Assembly: GCA_030068525.1 (NCBI GenBank)
Contig: JASJOS010000007.1
Span: 124,001 to 188,000 of the forward strand
Length of the DNA: 64,000 nt
From: Xanthocytophaga flava
GTDB lineage: Bacteria > Bacteroidota > Bacteroidia > Cytophagales > 172606-1
Reading direction: 5' to 3'
The notes beneath the pieces are model-generated. The model searched no databases and was not told the origin of the DNA. It worked only from the letters and a program-made list of their open reading frames with translations. Below, piece by piece: positions 45,365 through 53,571 of this stretch. Within the stretch, counting starts at the first letter, position 1, and every line of letters starts with the position of its first letter. The translations under genes and the position numbers were made by a program.

Positions 45365-45724
45365 TTAAGGGCGTTTTCCTTCCCGTTTTTCAATCAGGAA
45401 TGTTCGCCAGTCATAACAGAGTTTCAGAAATTCTTTTGTATCAAATTCTTCTTTTTCGATACAAGGCCCATGCATGACTAGCTCTACTATTTTAGATCTT
45501 ACACTACCCCATAAAAACCCCTGAACGATAATAGCACCCGGCAATGAAAAATCAGGGATTTGTTCGGCGATCATTTCTTCCAGCCATTCAATGAATTCAT
45601 CCAGATCCTCCAAATCACTATATGCCTTGATTGCAACCAGATCCTGATAAGGTTCATTTACAAGAAACACATCAACAATTCTGTCTTTGGAAAGGGTATA
45701 TTTTTCTATGCGATAAGTAATCAT
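45365..45724 (-). CDS. hypothetical protein, 119 aa
   Basis: A 119-residue acidic soluble protein with no recognised family. It has LEDLDEFIEWLEEMIAEQIP in the middle and a Trp-containing helix near the end (FLKLCYDWRTFLIEKREG). Small, acidic, orphan proteins of this sort are often immunity proteins in Bacteroidota (general knowledge), but no toxin gene is next to it. The small RNA copy A starts about 100 bp downstream. Confidence 0.6.
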   Translation of the reverse strand: MITYRIEKYTLSKDRIVDVFLVNEPYQDLVAIKAYSDLEDLDEFIEWLEEMIAEQIPDFSLPGAIIVQGFLWGSVRSKIVELVMHGPCIEKEEFDTKEFLKLCYDWRTFLIEKREGKRP

Positions 45725-45821
45725 AATGGATACGTATTCAGGTCTTCAAGCTAAGGTTTTTCTCCGTTTTTAAGCAGTCTCTCTCTGATGATGTTAAAGT
45801 ATCTTAAATAAAGTTAAAAAA

Positions 45822-45932
45822 ATGCTAAAAGCTACATTCTTAATTGCCTTCCTGCCCTTCATTCTCTACTATTACCTAACCAATACAAAAACTATTGCCT
45901 TGGTTTATTCACTATCTGCTCAACAACTATGA
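45822..45932 (+). CDS. 36-aa hydrophobic leader peptide coupled to TonB receptor
   Basis: ATG 45822 opens 36 codons ending in TGA at 45930-45932. The stop overlaps the ATG of the TonB receptor gene (ATGA at 45929). The peptide starts MLKATFLIAFLPFILYYYL and is membrane-like in the first 20 residues. It may be a leader that couples translation or a small membrane peptide. Chance coding is possible, as the frame is short. Confidence 0.42.
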   Translation: MLKATFLIAFLPFILYYYLTNTKTIALVYSLSAQQL

Positions 45933-48310
45933 AGATAATCTCTACTTTTTCATACCTATTGCTTGTCTGTACCTGCCTATCATTTTCAGGAGCCTATTCT
46001 ATGGAAGGGCATTCATATCAGCAGCAAAAGCGTTACACCATTTCAGGGTATGTTCGGGACTCTACTTCTGGAGAAGTACTGGCAGGAGCCGCTATCTCTA
46101 CCGGAGATCCTTCTCACCAGGTAACATCAAATACCTATGGTTTCTATTCTTTTTCCCTGCCGGAAGGCTCCTATACCCTCTACTATTCTTATGTGGGTTA
46201 CCACACAACCATCCATAAAATCTCACTAACAACTGATCAGAGAATAGATGTACAACTGTCCGTACAGTCAATAGGGCTGGAAGAAGTAGTAGTCACCGAA
46301 ACACAACCATCTGCTACACCTGATGCAATGGGGTCGCATCAACTCTCCATGCAAATGGTACGACAGATTCCCGCACTGGGTGGTGCAAGCGATATTATCA
46401 AATCATTGCAACTATTACCAGCTGTAACTACTATTGGAGAGGGTTCAACAGGCTTTTTTGTCAGAGGTGGTGGTTCAGATCAGAACCTGATTTTACTGGA
46501 TGATGCTCCACTGTATAATGCATCCCACCTGCTGGGTTTTCTTTCGGTATTCAATGAAGATGCTATCAAAAATATAACACTCTACAAAGGCTATTTCCCG
46601 ATACGGTATGGAGGGCGTTTATCGTCTGTATTAGATCTGCGTATGAAAGAAGGAAATACCAAAATCTTTCGGGCTGCTGCTGGTGCAAGCCTGCTGGGTG
46701 GAGCACGGCTGGTAGCTGAAGGCCCTCTCCTGAAAGGAAAAGGCTCCTTTATGGTGGCAGGACGGCGCACGTTTGCCGAGCCTCTGCTGTGGTTAGCTAC
46801 CACAGACTCTACTAACCGTGTACAGTTTAAGGGTACTCGCCTTTACTTTTATGACCTGAACGGAAAGATGAATTATACTTTCAACGAACGGAACAGCCTG
46901 TTTCTTTCGGCATACATAGGTAGAGATGTAAACAAACTTTCCATTCTGGACTATGCCATTAACTGGGGCAATGTCACCGGATCACTTCGGTGGAATCATA
47001 TTTTTAACCCCAGGCTTTTCTCCCATTTCTCGCTTATCTACAGCAACTATGATTACAATCTGAATACACCTTCTGCTGGAAACCTGTTTGACTGGCGGTC
47101 TAGAATCAAAGACTGGAATGCCAAAGCAGATTTTTCGTATATCAAAAATGAATCCCTCTCATTTACTTTCGGTCTTAATACCATCAGCCATACCCTGCGT
47201 CCAGGGTATAACCAAGTCAGTAGTACATATGATATTCCCAGTCGGAATGCACTCGAAACTGCTATCTATGGAGGACTGGGAGGAAAGATAAATGAGAAAC
47301 TATCCATAGAACTGGGGCTTCGATATTCTCTCTTTCAGAATATCGGAAAAACAACCATTTATTCCTTCAATCAAGGCACTGTCACAGATTCTGTCCACTA
47401 TCCCAAAGGCAAGGTTTTCCATACCTCACAGGGATTTGAACCCCGGTTTCAGTTCAGTTACCAGATCAATCAACAAAGTTCTCTAAAGGCCAGCTATATG
47501 CGTAGTACCCAGTACCTGCAGCTGTTATCCAACTCCTCTCTTTCCTTTACAGCTTTTGACATCTGGTATCCCAGTGGCCCTCATCTCAATCCATTGCATT
47601 CCAATCAGTATTCCATAGGGTACTCCAGAGATATATCGAAGTATTCCATGAGATTTTCAATAGAGGCTTATTACAAAACTATCGCTAATCAAACTGACTT
47701 CAGAGATAACGCTCAACTGGTATTTAACCCCTATATAGAAGGCGAATTACTGTCTGGAAAGGGGCAATCCTATGGAATTGAATTTCTACTTCAGAAGAGT
47801 ACAGGACGTTTTACTGGGATGCTCTCCTATACCTTTTCCAGAGCGAAAAGACAGATTGCAGGAATCAACAATGGCAATTCCTATCCTGCCCTGTATGATC
47901 AGCCAAATAAAATCGCTTTTACAGGACAGTATGAAATTTCCAGCCGTTTTTCAGTATCTGCCAGCTGGATTTATAACACAGGCAATCCTGTCAACCTACC
48001 TACCGAAAGTTTTCAGTATGAGGGGCAAACCATTCCTGTATATAGTAGCCGCAATGCAAGTCGCTTACCTGATTACCACCGTCTGGATCTTTCGGCTACA
48101 CTGAAAGGCAAAGATAAACCTGCCAGCAAGTTTAGTCACTATTTTGTCTTTTCGATCTATAATGCCTATGCCCGCAAGAATCCGATGACCATTTACATCG
48201 GAGAAGATCTTTCAGCTACAAGAGACCGAAACAATCCTAAAACAGTAGCTAACCGGATTTATCTGTTTTCCATTGTACCTACTATATCCTATAACGTTGT
48301 ACTAAAATGA
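45929..48310 (+). CDS. TonB-dependent receptor with carboxypeptidase-regulatory-like domain
   Basis: A 793-residue outer-membrane receptor. Signal peptide at about residues 1-24, a CarboxypepD_reg-like domain (about 35-115, YTISGYVRDSTSGEVLAGAA), the plug with EEVVVTETQPS, GGGSDQNLILLDDAP and a long barrel. The DUF4249 gene follows with an ATGA overlap (48307-48310), a partnership known in Bacteroidota. The ligand is unknown. The 36-codon ORF overlaps its start. Length is normal for this receptor group. Confidence 0.93.
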   Translation: MKIISTFSYLLLVCTCLSFSGAYSMEGHSYQQQKRYTISGYVRDSTSGEVLAGAAISTGDPSHQVTSNTYGFYSFSLPEGSYTLYYSYVGYHTTIHKISLTTDQRIDVQLSVQSIGLEEVVVTETQPSATPDAMGSHQLSMQMVRQIPALGGASDIIKSLQLLPAVTTIGEGSTGFFVRGGGSDQNLILLDDAPLYNASHLLGFLSVFNEDAIKNITLYKGYFPIRYGGRLSSVLDLRMKEGNTKIFRAAAGASLLGGARLVAEGPLLKGKGSFMVAGRRTFAEPLLWLATTDSTNRVQFKGTRLYFYDLNGKMNYTFNERNSLFLSAYIGRDVNKLSILDYAINWGNVTGSLRWNHIFNPRLFSHFSLIYSNYDYNLNTPSAGNLFDWRSRIKDWNAKADFSYIKNESLSFTFGLNTISHTLRPGYNQVSSTYDIPSRNALETAIYGGLGGKINEKLSIELGLRYSLFQNIGKTTIYSFNQGTVTDSVHYPKGKVFHTSQGFEPRFQFSYQINQQSSLKASYMRSTQYLQLLSNSSLSFTAFDIWYPSGPHLNPLHSNQYSIGYSRDISKYSMRFSIEAYYKTIANQTDFRDNAQLVFNPYIEGELLSGKGQSYGIEFLLQKSTGRFTGMLSYTFSRAKRQIAGINNGNSYPALYDQPNKIAFTGQYEISSRFSVSASWIYNTGNPVNLPTESFQYEGQTIPVYSSRNASRLPDYHRLDLSATLKGKDKPASKFSHYFVFSIYNAYARKNPMTIYIGEDLSATRDRNNPKTVANRIYLFSIVPTISYNVVLK

Positions 48311-49173
48311 ATGCATATAGAAACTATCGTCTTCTTGTTACACTTCTGTGCATGCTGCTGGCTACATCCTGTGTAGAACAAATGGATTTGAATGAAATAA
48401 ACGGTAATGTTACAGGCAGGATCGTAGTGGAAGGACTAATCACCAATGAGAAGAAAGCGCATCTGATCCGGATAAGCCGGACAGATGTACCAATCCCTCA
48501 ATCACCTCAGGCAAGTGTATCACAGGCTAATGTTTCTATTTCAGAAGGGACACATACCTATCTGCTACATCCATTGGATACTCTTCCCGGCATATATGCC
48601 ACTGAGGATACTGTACAGGGTGAGGTAGGTAAGACCTACACATTACATATAGAAATAGATGGACAGGTATACACTGCTTCCTCTACCATGGAACCTGTCA
48701 CGCCATTTACACCTGAAAAGGAGATCTTCCGGACACCCAATCGGCTCGAAAATCCTTTACCGGATAACTTTGCTATTTATCAGCTGGAATTTCCCAAAGT
48801 ACGGTATGGTGTAGCCAAACCCGCAAAGGTGGTCTATCTGGCACAAGACCCGATAACTCAGGATCTGCTCAGTGTTTTTCACTATGAATTCCCCGGTGTA
48901 GATCCACAAGGATTTCTGTTAAACTTTCAGGGGCATAATGCACAACTGATGCTGGAGGAGGGAACAGTGATACAACAATACAAATATTCACTAACTCAGG
49001 CAAACTACGAATTTATACGGGCAGTATACGCACAGACAGCCTTCAAAGGAGGGCTATTTGACCGGGTTGTTGCAAATGTTCCTACCAATATGAGCAATGG
49101 TGCACTAGGCTTTTTTGGTGCCTCAGAGGTCATATCCCGTTCGTTTGTCTTCCGCAAAGACCTATTGCAGTAA
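48307..49173 (+). CDS. DUF4249 lipoprotein
   Basis: A 288-residue lipoprotein; the signal ends at ATSC (Cys22). The DUF4249 pattern is seen in IVVEGLITNEKKAHLIRISR, GTHTYLLHP, GEVGKTYTLHIEIDGQVYTA and SSTMEPVTPF. The start overlaps the receptor stop, so the two are translationally coupled. Such lipoproteins probably sit on the receptor at the outer membrane, in the way SusD does with SusC (inference). Confidence 0.9.
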   Translation: MNAYRNYRLLVTLLCMLLATSCVEQMDLNEINGNVTGRIVVEGLITNEKKAHLIRISRTDVPIPQSPQASVSQANVSISEGTHTYLLHPLDTLPGIYATEDTVQGEVGKTYTLHIEIDGQVYTASSTMEPVTPFTPEKEIFRTPNRLENPLPDNFAIYQLEFPKVRYGVAKPAKVVYLAQDPITQDLLSVFHYEFPGVDPQGFLLNFQGHNAQLMLEEGTVIQQYKYSLTQANYEFIRAVYAQTAFKGGLFDRVVANVPTNMSNGALGFFGASEVISRSFVFRKDLLQ

Positions 49174-49192
49174 TTAAAAAGGCTTTGTGAAC

Positions 49193-49297
49193 AAAAAATA
49201 TAGAAGTCATTTACGAAATATTGAGGCCATGATTGAGCATGACTACTATCATCTGGGGCAAATAGTTCTTATCAAAAAGATGCTAGGCAATACATAA
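49193..49297 (+). pseudogene. C-terminal remnant of a DinB-family gene
   Basis: One plus frame from about 49193 to the TAA at 49295-49297 reads RNIEAMIEHDYYHLGQIVLI and then KKMLGNT. This matches the end of DinB/DUF664-like four-helix proteins, including the metal-site His residues (HDYYHLGQ). No start or N-terminal part lies upstream; the preceding sequence is the end of the DUF4249 gene. It is a decayed fragment. Confidence 0.6.
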
Positions 49298-49421
49298 GGA
49301 CTCCTTTCTACAAACCACTTGTTTCTTTTCTTTACTGTATATATATTGATACTGACAATAGCGAAGCTTTCTAATGCCTGTCTGGCTTGCAATTGAAAGA
49401 AATGCTTTGTCATAAACGGAA

Positions 49422-49492
49422 TAATTAATCTCCAAGTAGGTGATTAATTATAATTTAAAGGAAGAAGAATGGGTAATTTATCCATTCTTCTT
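49422..49492. terminator. two hairpins between DinB remnant and broken acyltransferase
   Basis: TAATTAATC (49422-49430) pairs with GATTAATTA (49442-49450). AAGAAGAATGG (49462-49472) pairs with CCATTCTTCTT (49482-49492). They lie in the 49298-49547 gap and may end transcripts from both sides. The rest of the gap shows nothing else. Confidence 0.5.
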
Positions 49493-49547
49493 TGCCAGAT
49501 AAACCAATTTATTAAAAGCCTCCCAACTACGTTATTATTGATTAGCT

Positions 49548-50634
49548 TTAGGATATTAGGCGTTGTATCCATTTATTTTTAGAATGTGCCATCAGCCATG
49601 AGAGGCATAGCGACAAAAGGGTAACTCCTATAAAAAACAGTGTACTGTACTGATCTACGCTCATACCTAGCTTCTCAAATACATAAAATACAACAGTCAT
49701 AAAGATTCCGTGTGAGCAGTACATGCCTAGACTTAGTATACGCAACCAGCCGACATAAGGTGTCAGAAAAGCAAAATAGAGTTTGCGGAACCATAAAAAC
49801 AGAAATGTGACTAACGGCACCAGAAAAAGATACATATTATATTCCAGCGCTAATTCATGATGTTCTATCAATAAGGCTTCTGCCAGGTACAAAAGTCCAA
49901 AAAGAATTATATATAATACTAGTTGTGTTCGATTGAAGGCTGGACGGTACCAGGCAATCATAGCTCCGAGGGCCAGGAAGATAGAACCAAAAAAGATCAG
50001 GTTTCGAGTAGTGTCAAAGTAATAATTATAAAAAGCATACATTTTTCCCAAAAGCGTATCAGGATTCAGTAAGCCATGATATGTGTCTCCCAGCAGCCCT
50101 ATCAGATATAATAGAATACCCACCGCTAGTAAGGTGCGAAATCGTTTGATTTCTACAAAAAAGTACACAATTACAGTACAATACATCAGTGAAAGCAAGT
50201 ACCATAAGTGAAAGCAAGTACCATAAGTGAAAGTGAGAGCCCCATAACAACAAGCGTTGCAGATAACTCAACAAAGTAGCTACTAGGTCATGCTGTTTTT
50301 TATAGATGAAGTACAGATCATAAGGAAGATAAATCAGCGTCCATAACAAGTAAAGCACGAGTATACGTTTGAGAAATCCTACCAATAACTTTCTTTGCTC
50401 GGATACACTGGAAGTTTCAAGAACTTTCGTAAAAAAGAGAAATCCTGAGCTAATGAAAAAAAACGGAACTGCTACACGTGTAATAATATTTTCGAATAGA
50501 AATCCAAGGACAGGATGAATGTCGTAGAATGGACGAGTGTGAATGGAAATAACCAGAAATGCCGCCAGAAATTTCATCAGATCGATGCCATTATAGGTTC
50601 TTTTGGCTGGTGGAGTAAGGGTAGATATCTGCAT
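49548..50634 (-). pseudogene. acyltransferase-3 family gene broken by a 19-bp tandem duplication
   Basis: Two minus-strand frames together make an acyltransferase-3-type membrane protein. The first (50634 to about 50200) has the N-terminus GIDLMKFLAAFLVISIHTRP with the catalytic-type His and VPFFFISSGFLFF. The second (about 50198 to 49548) carries the remaining membrane segments. A 19-bp unit occurs twice at 50191-50228; removing one copy joins the frames into one of 355 codons plus stop. As it stands the first frame ends after 191 residues. It would O-acylate a surface sugar or similar compound if intact. It may be a pseudogene or a phase-variable gene. Confidence 0.85.
50191..50228. repeat. 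19-bp perfect tandem duplication
   Basis: GAAAGCAAGTACCATAAGT occurs at 50191-50209 and again at 50210-50228, followed by the partial copy GAAAGTGAG. The 19-bp insertion shifts the acyltransferase frame by one. Confidence 0.97.
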
Positions 50635-50908
50635 GTGAATAATTATTTTTTGAGGCTTATAAGGGTTTTGTTTCTAAATCTGTAGTAAAGGTAAACATGC
50701 TTTCGACAGGAAATTATGTATTCGACGAAATACCGTTATTTCGCAATAAGTAATAAAAGGGCAATGCTATAGTACTACTAACTATCCAGATACTGTTGGT
50801 AACTTTATTTAAGCTGACGTCTCCTGAAATGAATAGGTACAGGCTGTTACAATGGTTAGAAGTGGCAATTCTGCAAAAAACAATAAATAGGGATATTTGA
50901 GAATGTCT

Positions 50909-51031
50909 ATAAACAAAAATTCCCTGAAGGAGACCTTCAGGGAATTTCAGTAACAAACCACTTACAACCTAAATTTTATTTTTATATCTAAACCAGACGT
51001 TGCGTCTGAGGATATGTCTGCTTGACTAACA
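50909..51031 (-). ncRNA. apparent small RNA, copy B
   Basis: About 120 nt predicted from a start near 51029 to the terminator at 50946-50917. It shares with copy A a 51-nt identical block (50940-50990). It has a stable stem CAGACG-CAA-CGTCTG near its 5' part. No protein of note is encoded. The gene lies between the broken acyltransferase and a hypothetical gene, all on the minus strand. Confidence 0.65.
50917..50947 (-). terminator. terminator of small RNA copy B
   Basis: The arms 50917-50930 and 50934-50947 are perfectly paired over 14 bp (AAATTCCCTGAAGG) with the 3-nt loop AGA. On the minus strand TTTTTG follows. Confidence 0.85.
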
Positions 51032-51034
51032 TTA

Positions 51035-51065
51035 CAAAGGTATTGCAATCAGACCAATTGTAAAG
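51035..51065 (-). promoter_or_regulatory. promoter of small RNA copy B
   Basis: On the minus strand CTTTAC (51065-51060) and TACCTTTG (51042-51035) are spaced as in copy A. The upstream 30 bp to 51094 match copy A closely, but the spacer differs. The palindrome that covers the spacer of copy A is absent here. Confidence 0.65.
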
Positions 51066-51319
51066 TCGTAATCTATTCATTATCATACATGTATGCTTTC
51101 TAGTAGCCTTTTGGGGAAATAGCCTTTAATAGTTATAATGCACTGATAAATAGAGATATAAAGCGTATTTGGAGAGAAATAGAAATATATGATATATATC
51201 TATGTGTTGCTATTTTTATGCAATTCTTGGAAGTTTCTGTCATTACTATCAAATAGCATGAAGAAAATTGTTGATAATCAGCGATGTAGCTAATTATTTA
51301 TAAGGCACTTTCAGATGGA

Positions 51320-51697
51320 TTATTTGTAATGAATACAGACAGTTCTGTTATTGGAAATAGCATCTTCTAAAAAGTGAATAAGCCGATATTGGATTTCAAC
51401 TAAGATATCCATGTCATTTGTTTTAGGAATCTGTATCTCCTGAATCTGTTTCAATGTACTGGCTAAGTCTTGTATTTGCCAACTATCCTCCTCATACCAT
51501 CCAATATGAAGATGATAATAATAGGCAAGATGTGTCCATCTTCCAGAAATAGGATCAACTTTAATGAGATTCATAATTGCATTAAAATATCCATCCCATA
51601 ACCGGATTTGCTTTGTAGTTAACTCATCCTTTTGAGTTAGAATTATTTCAGGCTCTCCTTCAAAGCCATCGTAGTAGTTTATGATTTCTGTTGGCAT
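51320..51697 (-). CDS. hypothetical protein, 125 aa
   Basis: A 125-residue soluble protein with no recognised family. The sequence is rich in Trp, Tyr and acidic residues (QIRLWDGYFNAIMNLIKVD, WTHLAYYYHLHIGWYEED). It resembles orphan immunity-like proteins in general character only. It is followed on the same strand by small RNA copy B, about 220 bp downstream, and preceded by the DUF4375-like gene. Confidence 0.6.
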   Translation of the reverse strand: MPTEIINYYDGFEGEPEIILTQKDELTTKQIRLWDGYFNAIMNLIKVDPISGRWTHLAYYYHLHIGWYEEDSWQIQDLASTLKQIQEIQIPKTNDMDILVEIQYRLIHFLEDAISNNRTVCIHYK

Positions 51698-51778
51698 ACG
51701 AGAATATTGACAACCCCTTAGAGATCTATATTCTCTTTGATCAAAAGATTATTGGTGATAAGGTCAGTTTATAGACTA

Positions 51779-52228
51779 TTATGGCTGCAAATGGCTATAT
51801 ACCTGAAAGGTTTTTTCTTGTATCGTATCTGTGTTATCCCAATAACGGTGATCCAGTTCATCCAGTGCCTTTGCTTCCTCTTCTGTCAGGTATTTGGGTA
51901 TGTCCCATAAAGCTGTGAGACGTTCATCGTCTCCTAGTCTTTCAATGATGCTATACTGTTGTGTAATAATGTCCAGACACTCATTGGCTTGCAGTTTGGT
52001 CAGACAACGGACTGCATGGGTATAACAGTCATAGCCCCAGTTACAGAAAAACTGAATAAAGCCACCATTGTACATATCCATTTCCAGCTTCCAAAGAGCT
52101 GCTAACTCCTGTTCTTCCTCAGATAAGCTATCCCAGTCATGTCCACCAGATTGGTTAAGTTTAGTGACATAGGCTGATGTGAAGTCAAACCATTTTTTAT
52201 CAAGGTCAGTAAGTCCGGAATCCGCCAT
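51779..52228 (-). CDS. DMP19/DUF4375-like protein
   Basis: A 149-residue acidic protein. The region LAALWKLEMDMYNGGFIQFF and CNWGYDCYTHAVRCL matches the DUF4375/DMP19 pattern (YNGGF). DMP19 proteins mimic DNA and bind regulators; many relatives are linked to toxin immunity (established in part). No toxin gene is next to it. Same direction as the 125-residue gene, with 81 bp between. Confidence 0.75.
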   Translation of the reverse strand: MADSGLTDLDKKWFDFTSAYVTKLNQSGGHDWDSLSEEEQELAALWKLEMDMYNGGFIQFFCNWGYDCYTHAVRCLTKLQANECLDIITQQYSIIERLGDDERLTALWDIPKYLTEEEAKALDELDHRYWDNTDTIQEKTFQVYSHLQP

Positions 52229-52466
52229 ATGGTTAGTTTAGATCAGTACTTTGATTTTTTCTGCAAAATATCAGAATTATGGTTAGACACACATAAAAAA
52301 TAACTGCAATCTGTTTGCTGATCAAAATAGAATCTGACCAGAGCGTGTTGACAATTATCTGAACCAGATTAAGACACAGGCCAGATGTACCATAGCCAAA
52401 AGGAAACCTTAGATAATCAGAAGATCAGTATTCAATGTTATAATTTCATACTTATAAACATGGCCT

Positions 52467-52500
52467 TTTAAACAAAGCATCTTCGGACGTTTAAACAAAG
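52467..52500. repeat. 11-bp direct repeats upstream of the SDR operon
   Basis: TTTAAACAAAG occurs at 52467-52477 and at 52490-52500, 23 bp apart start to start, or about two helix turns. This suits an AraC-type dimer or tandem regulator binding upstream of the promoter-like box at 52521. Confidence 0.5.
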
Positions 52501-52520
52501 TCGAGTGCTTCGAGGGTTTC

Positions 52521-52528
52521 TACCTTTG
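52521..52528 (+). promoter_or_regulatory. -7 box of the SDR operon
   Basis: TACCTTTG matches TAnnTTTG and lies 25 bp before the ATG at 52553. No good -33 box is present; the direct repeats at 52467-52500 occupy that position, which fits an activator-dependent promoter. Confidence 0.5.
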
Positions 52529-52552
52529 TCTCAACAAAAACAAATTAAAATC

Positions 52553-53545
52553 ATGAGACAAAACAATTATCAGGGAGCGTTGCAACAGCCAGTAGGTTCT
52601 GGGTTTAACGCTAAATCAACAACAACTGAAGTAATCAAGGGTATCGACCTTTCCGGGAAAATCGCCATCGTAACCGGAGGTAATACTGGCATCGGGTTGG
52701 AAACAACAAGAACGCTTGCAGCGGCAGGTGCAACTGTAATCGTGCCTGCCAGAGATATAGAAAAGGCAAAACGTAATCTTGAAGGTGTCGATAATGTAGA
52801 ACTGGAACCGATGGATCTCATGAATCCGGATTCCATTGATGCTTTTGCTAAAAAGTTCATCGATTCGGGCAGACCACTTCATCTACTCATTAATAATGCC
52901 GGCATCATGTGGGTTCCGCTACGTAGAGATAACCGTGGTATTGAATCACAGTTAGCGACTAACTACTTAGCTCAGTTTCAACTTACAGCGAGGTTATGGC
53001 CAGCTCTTAAAAAAGCTAATGGTGCACGCGTAGTGAATGTCTCTTCACAGGGTCATCAGTTCGCACCATTCAATTTTGATGATCCGAATTTTATAAACAG
53101 AGAATATGAAACGTTACAGGGATATGGTCAATCCAAGACGGCTGTTAACTTGTTTTCAATGGAGTTGGATAATCGCGCACAATCATCCAACGTACGTGTG
53201 TACAGTGTACATCCAGGATCTATCGCAGGAACCGAGTTAGGAAGAGAAGCATCATTGGAACTATTTCAGAAAATGGGATTCCTTGATGCAGATGGTAACC
53301 TTCTGCCAGAAGTAGCGGCTTCATTAAAGACTATTCCGCAAGGTGCCGCAACTACGGTATGGTGTGCTACGTCACCAAAACTTAACGCTATCGGAGGCGT
53401 TTATTGTGAAGATGGAGAAGTTGCTGAGTTGGCTTCTGATACCAATATGTCTGCTGGCGTAAAATCATATTCATTAGATGAAGTCAGTGCCAGGCGCTTG
53501 TGGACATGGAGCGAAGAACTCACTGGCATTTCATTCAAAATTTAA
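52553..53545 (+). CDS. SDR-family oxidoreductase, retinol-dehydrogenase-like
   Basis: A 330-residue short-chain dehydrogenase from the ATG at 52553. NAD(P)-binding motif VTGGNTGIGLETTRTLA, NNAG motif (INNAGIMW), catalytic Ser in VVNVSSQGHQF and Tyr/Lys in GYGQSKTAVN. The long N-terminus (about 35 residues) and the C-terminal region are like the larger WW-domain-oxidoreductase or retinol-dehydrogenase-like SDRs. Substrate unknown. A second SDR follows after 26 bp and an AraC regulator after that. The GTG at 52505 would add unlikely residues. Confidence 0.9.
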   Translation: MRQNNYQGALQQPVGSGFNAKSTTTEVIKGIDLSGKIAIVTGGNTGIGLETTRTLAAAGATVIVPARDIEKAKRNLEGVDNVELEPMDLMNPDSIDAFAKKFIDSGRPLHLLINNAGIMWVPLRRDNRGIESQLATNYLAQFQLTARLWPALKKANGARVVNVSSQGHQFAPFNFDDPNFINREYETLQGYGQSKTAVNLFSMELDNRAQSSNVRVYSVHPGSIAGTELGREASLELFQKMGFLDADGNLLPEVAASLKTIPQGAATTVWCATSPKLNAIGGVYCEDGEVAELASDTNMSAGVKSYSLDEVSARRLWTWSEELTGISFKI

Positions 53546-53571
53546 TCATCGTCTTAACGATACTTACTAGT

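Noticed and set aside
50714..50956. Minus-strand 80-codon frame overlapping small RNA copy B
   Set aside because: It has no structure and runs through the terminator of the RNA; no matching frame exists in copy A.
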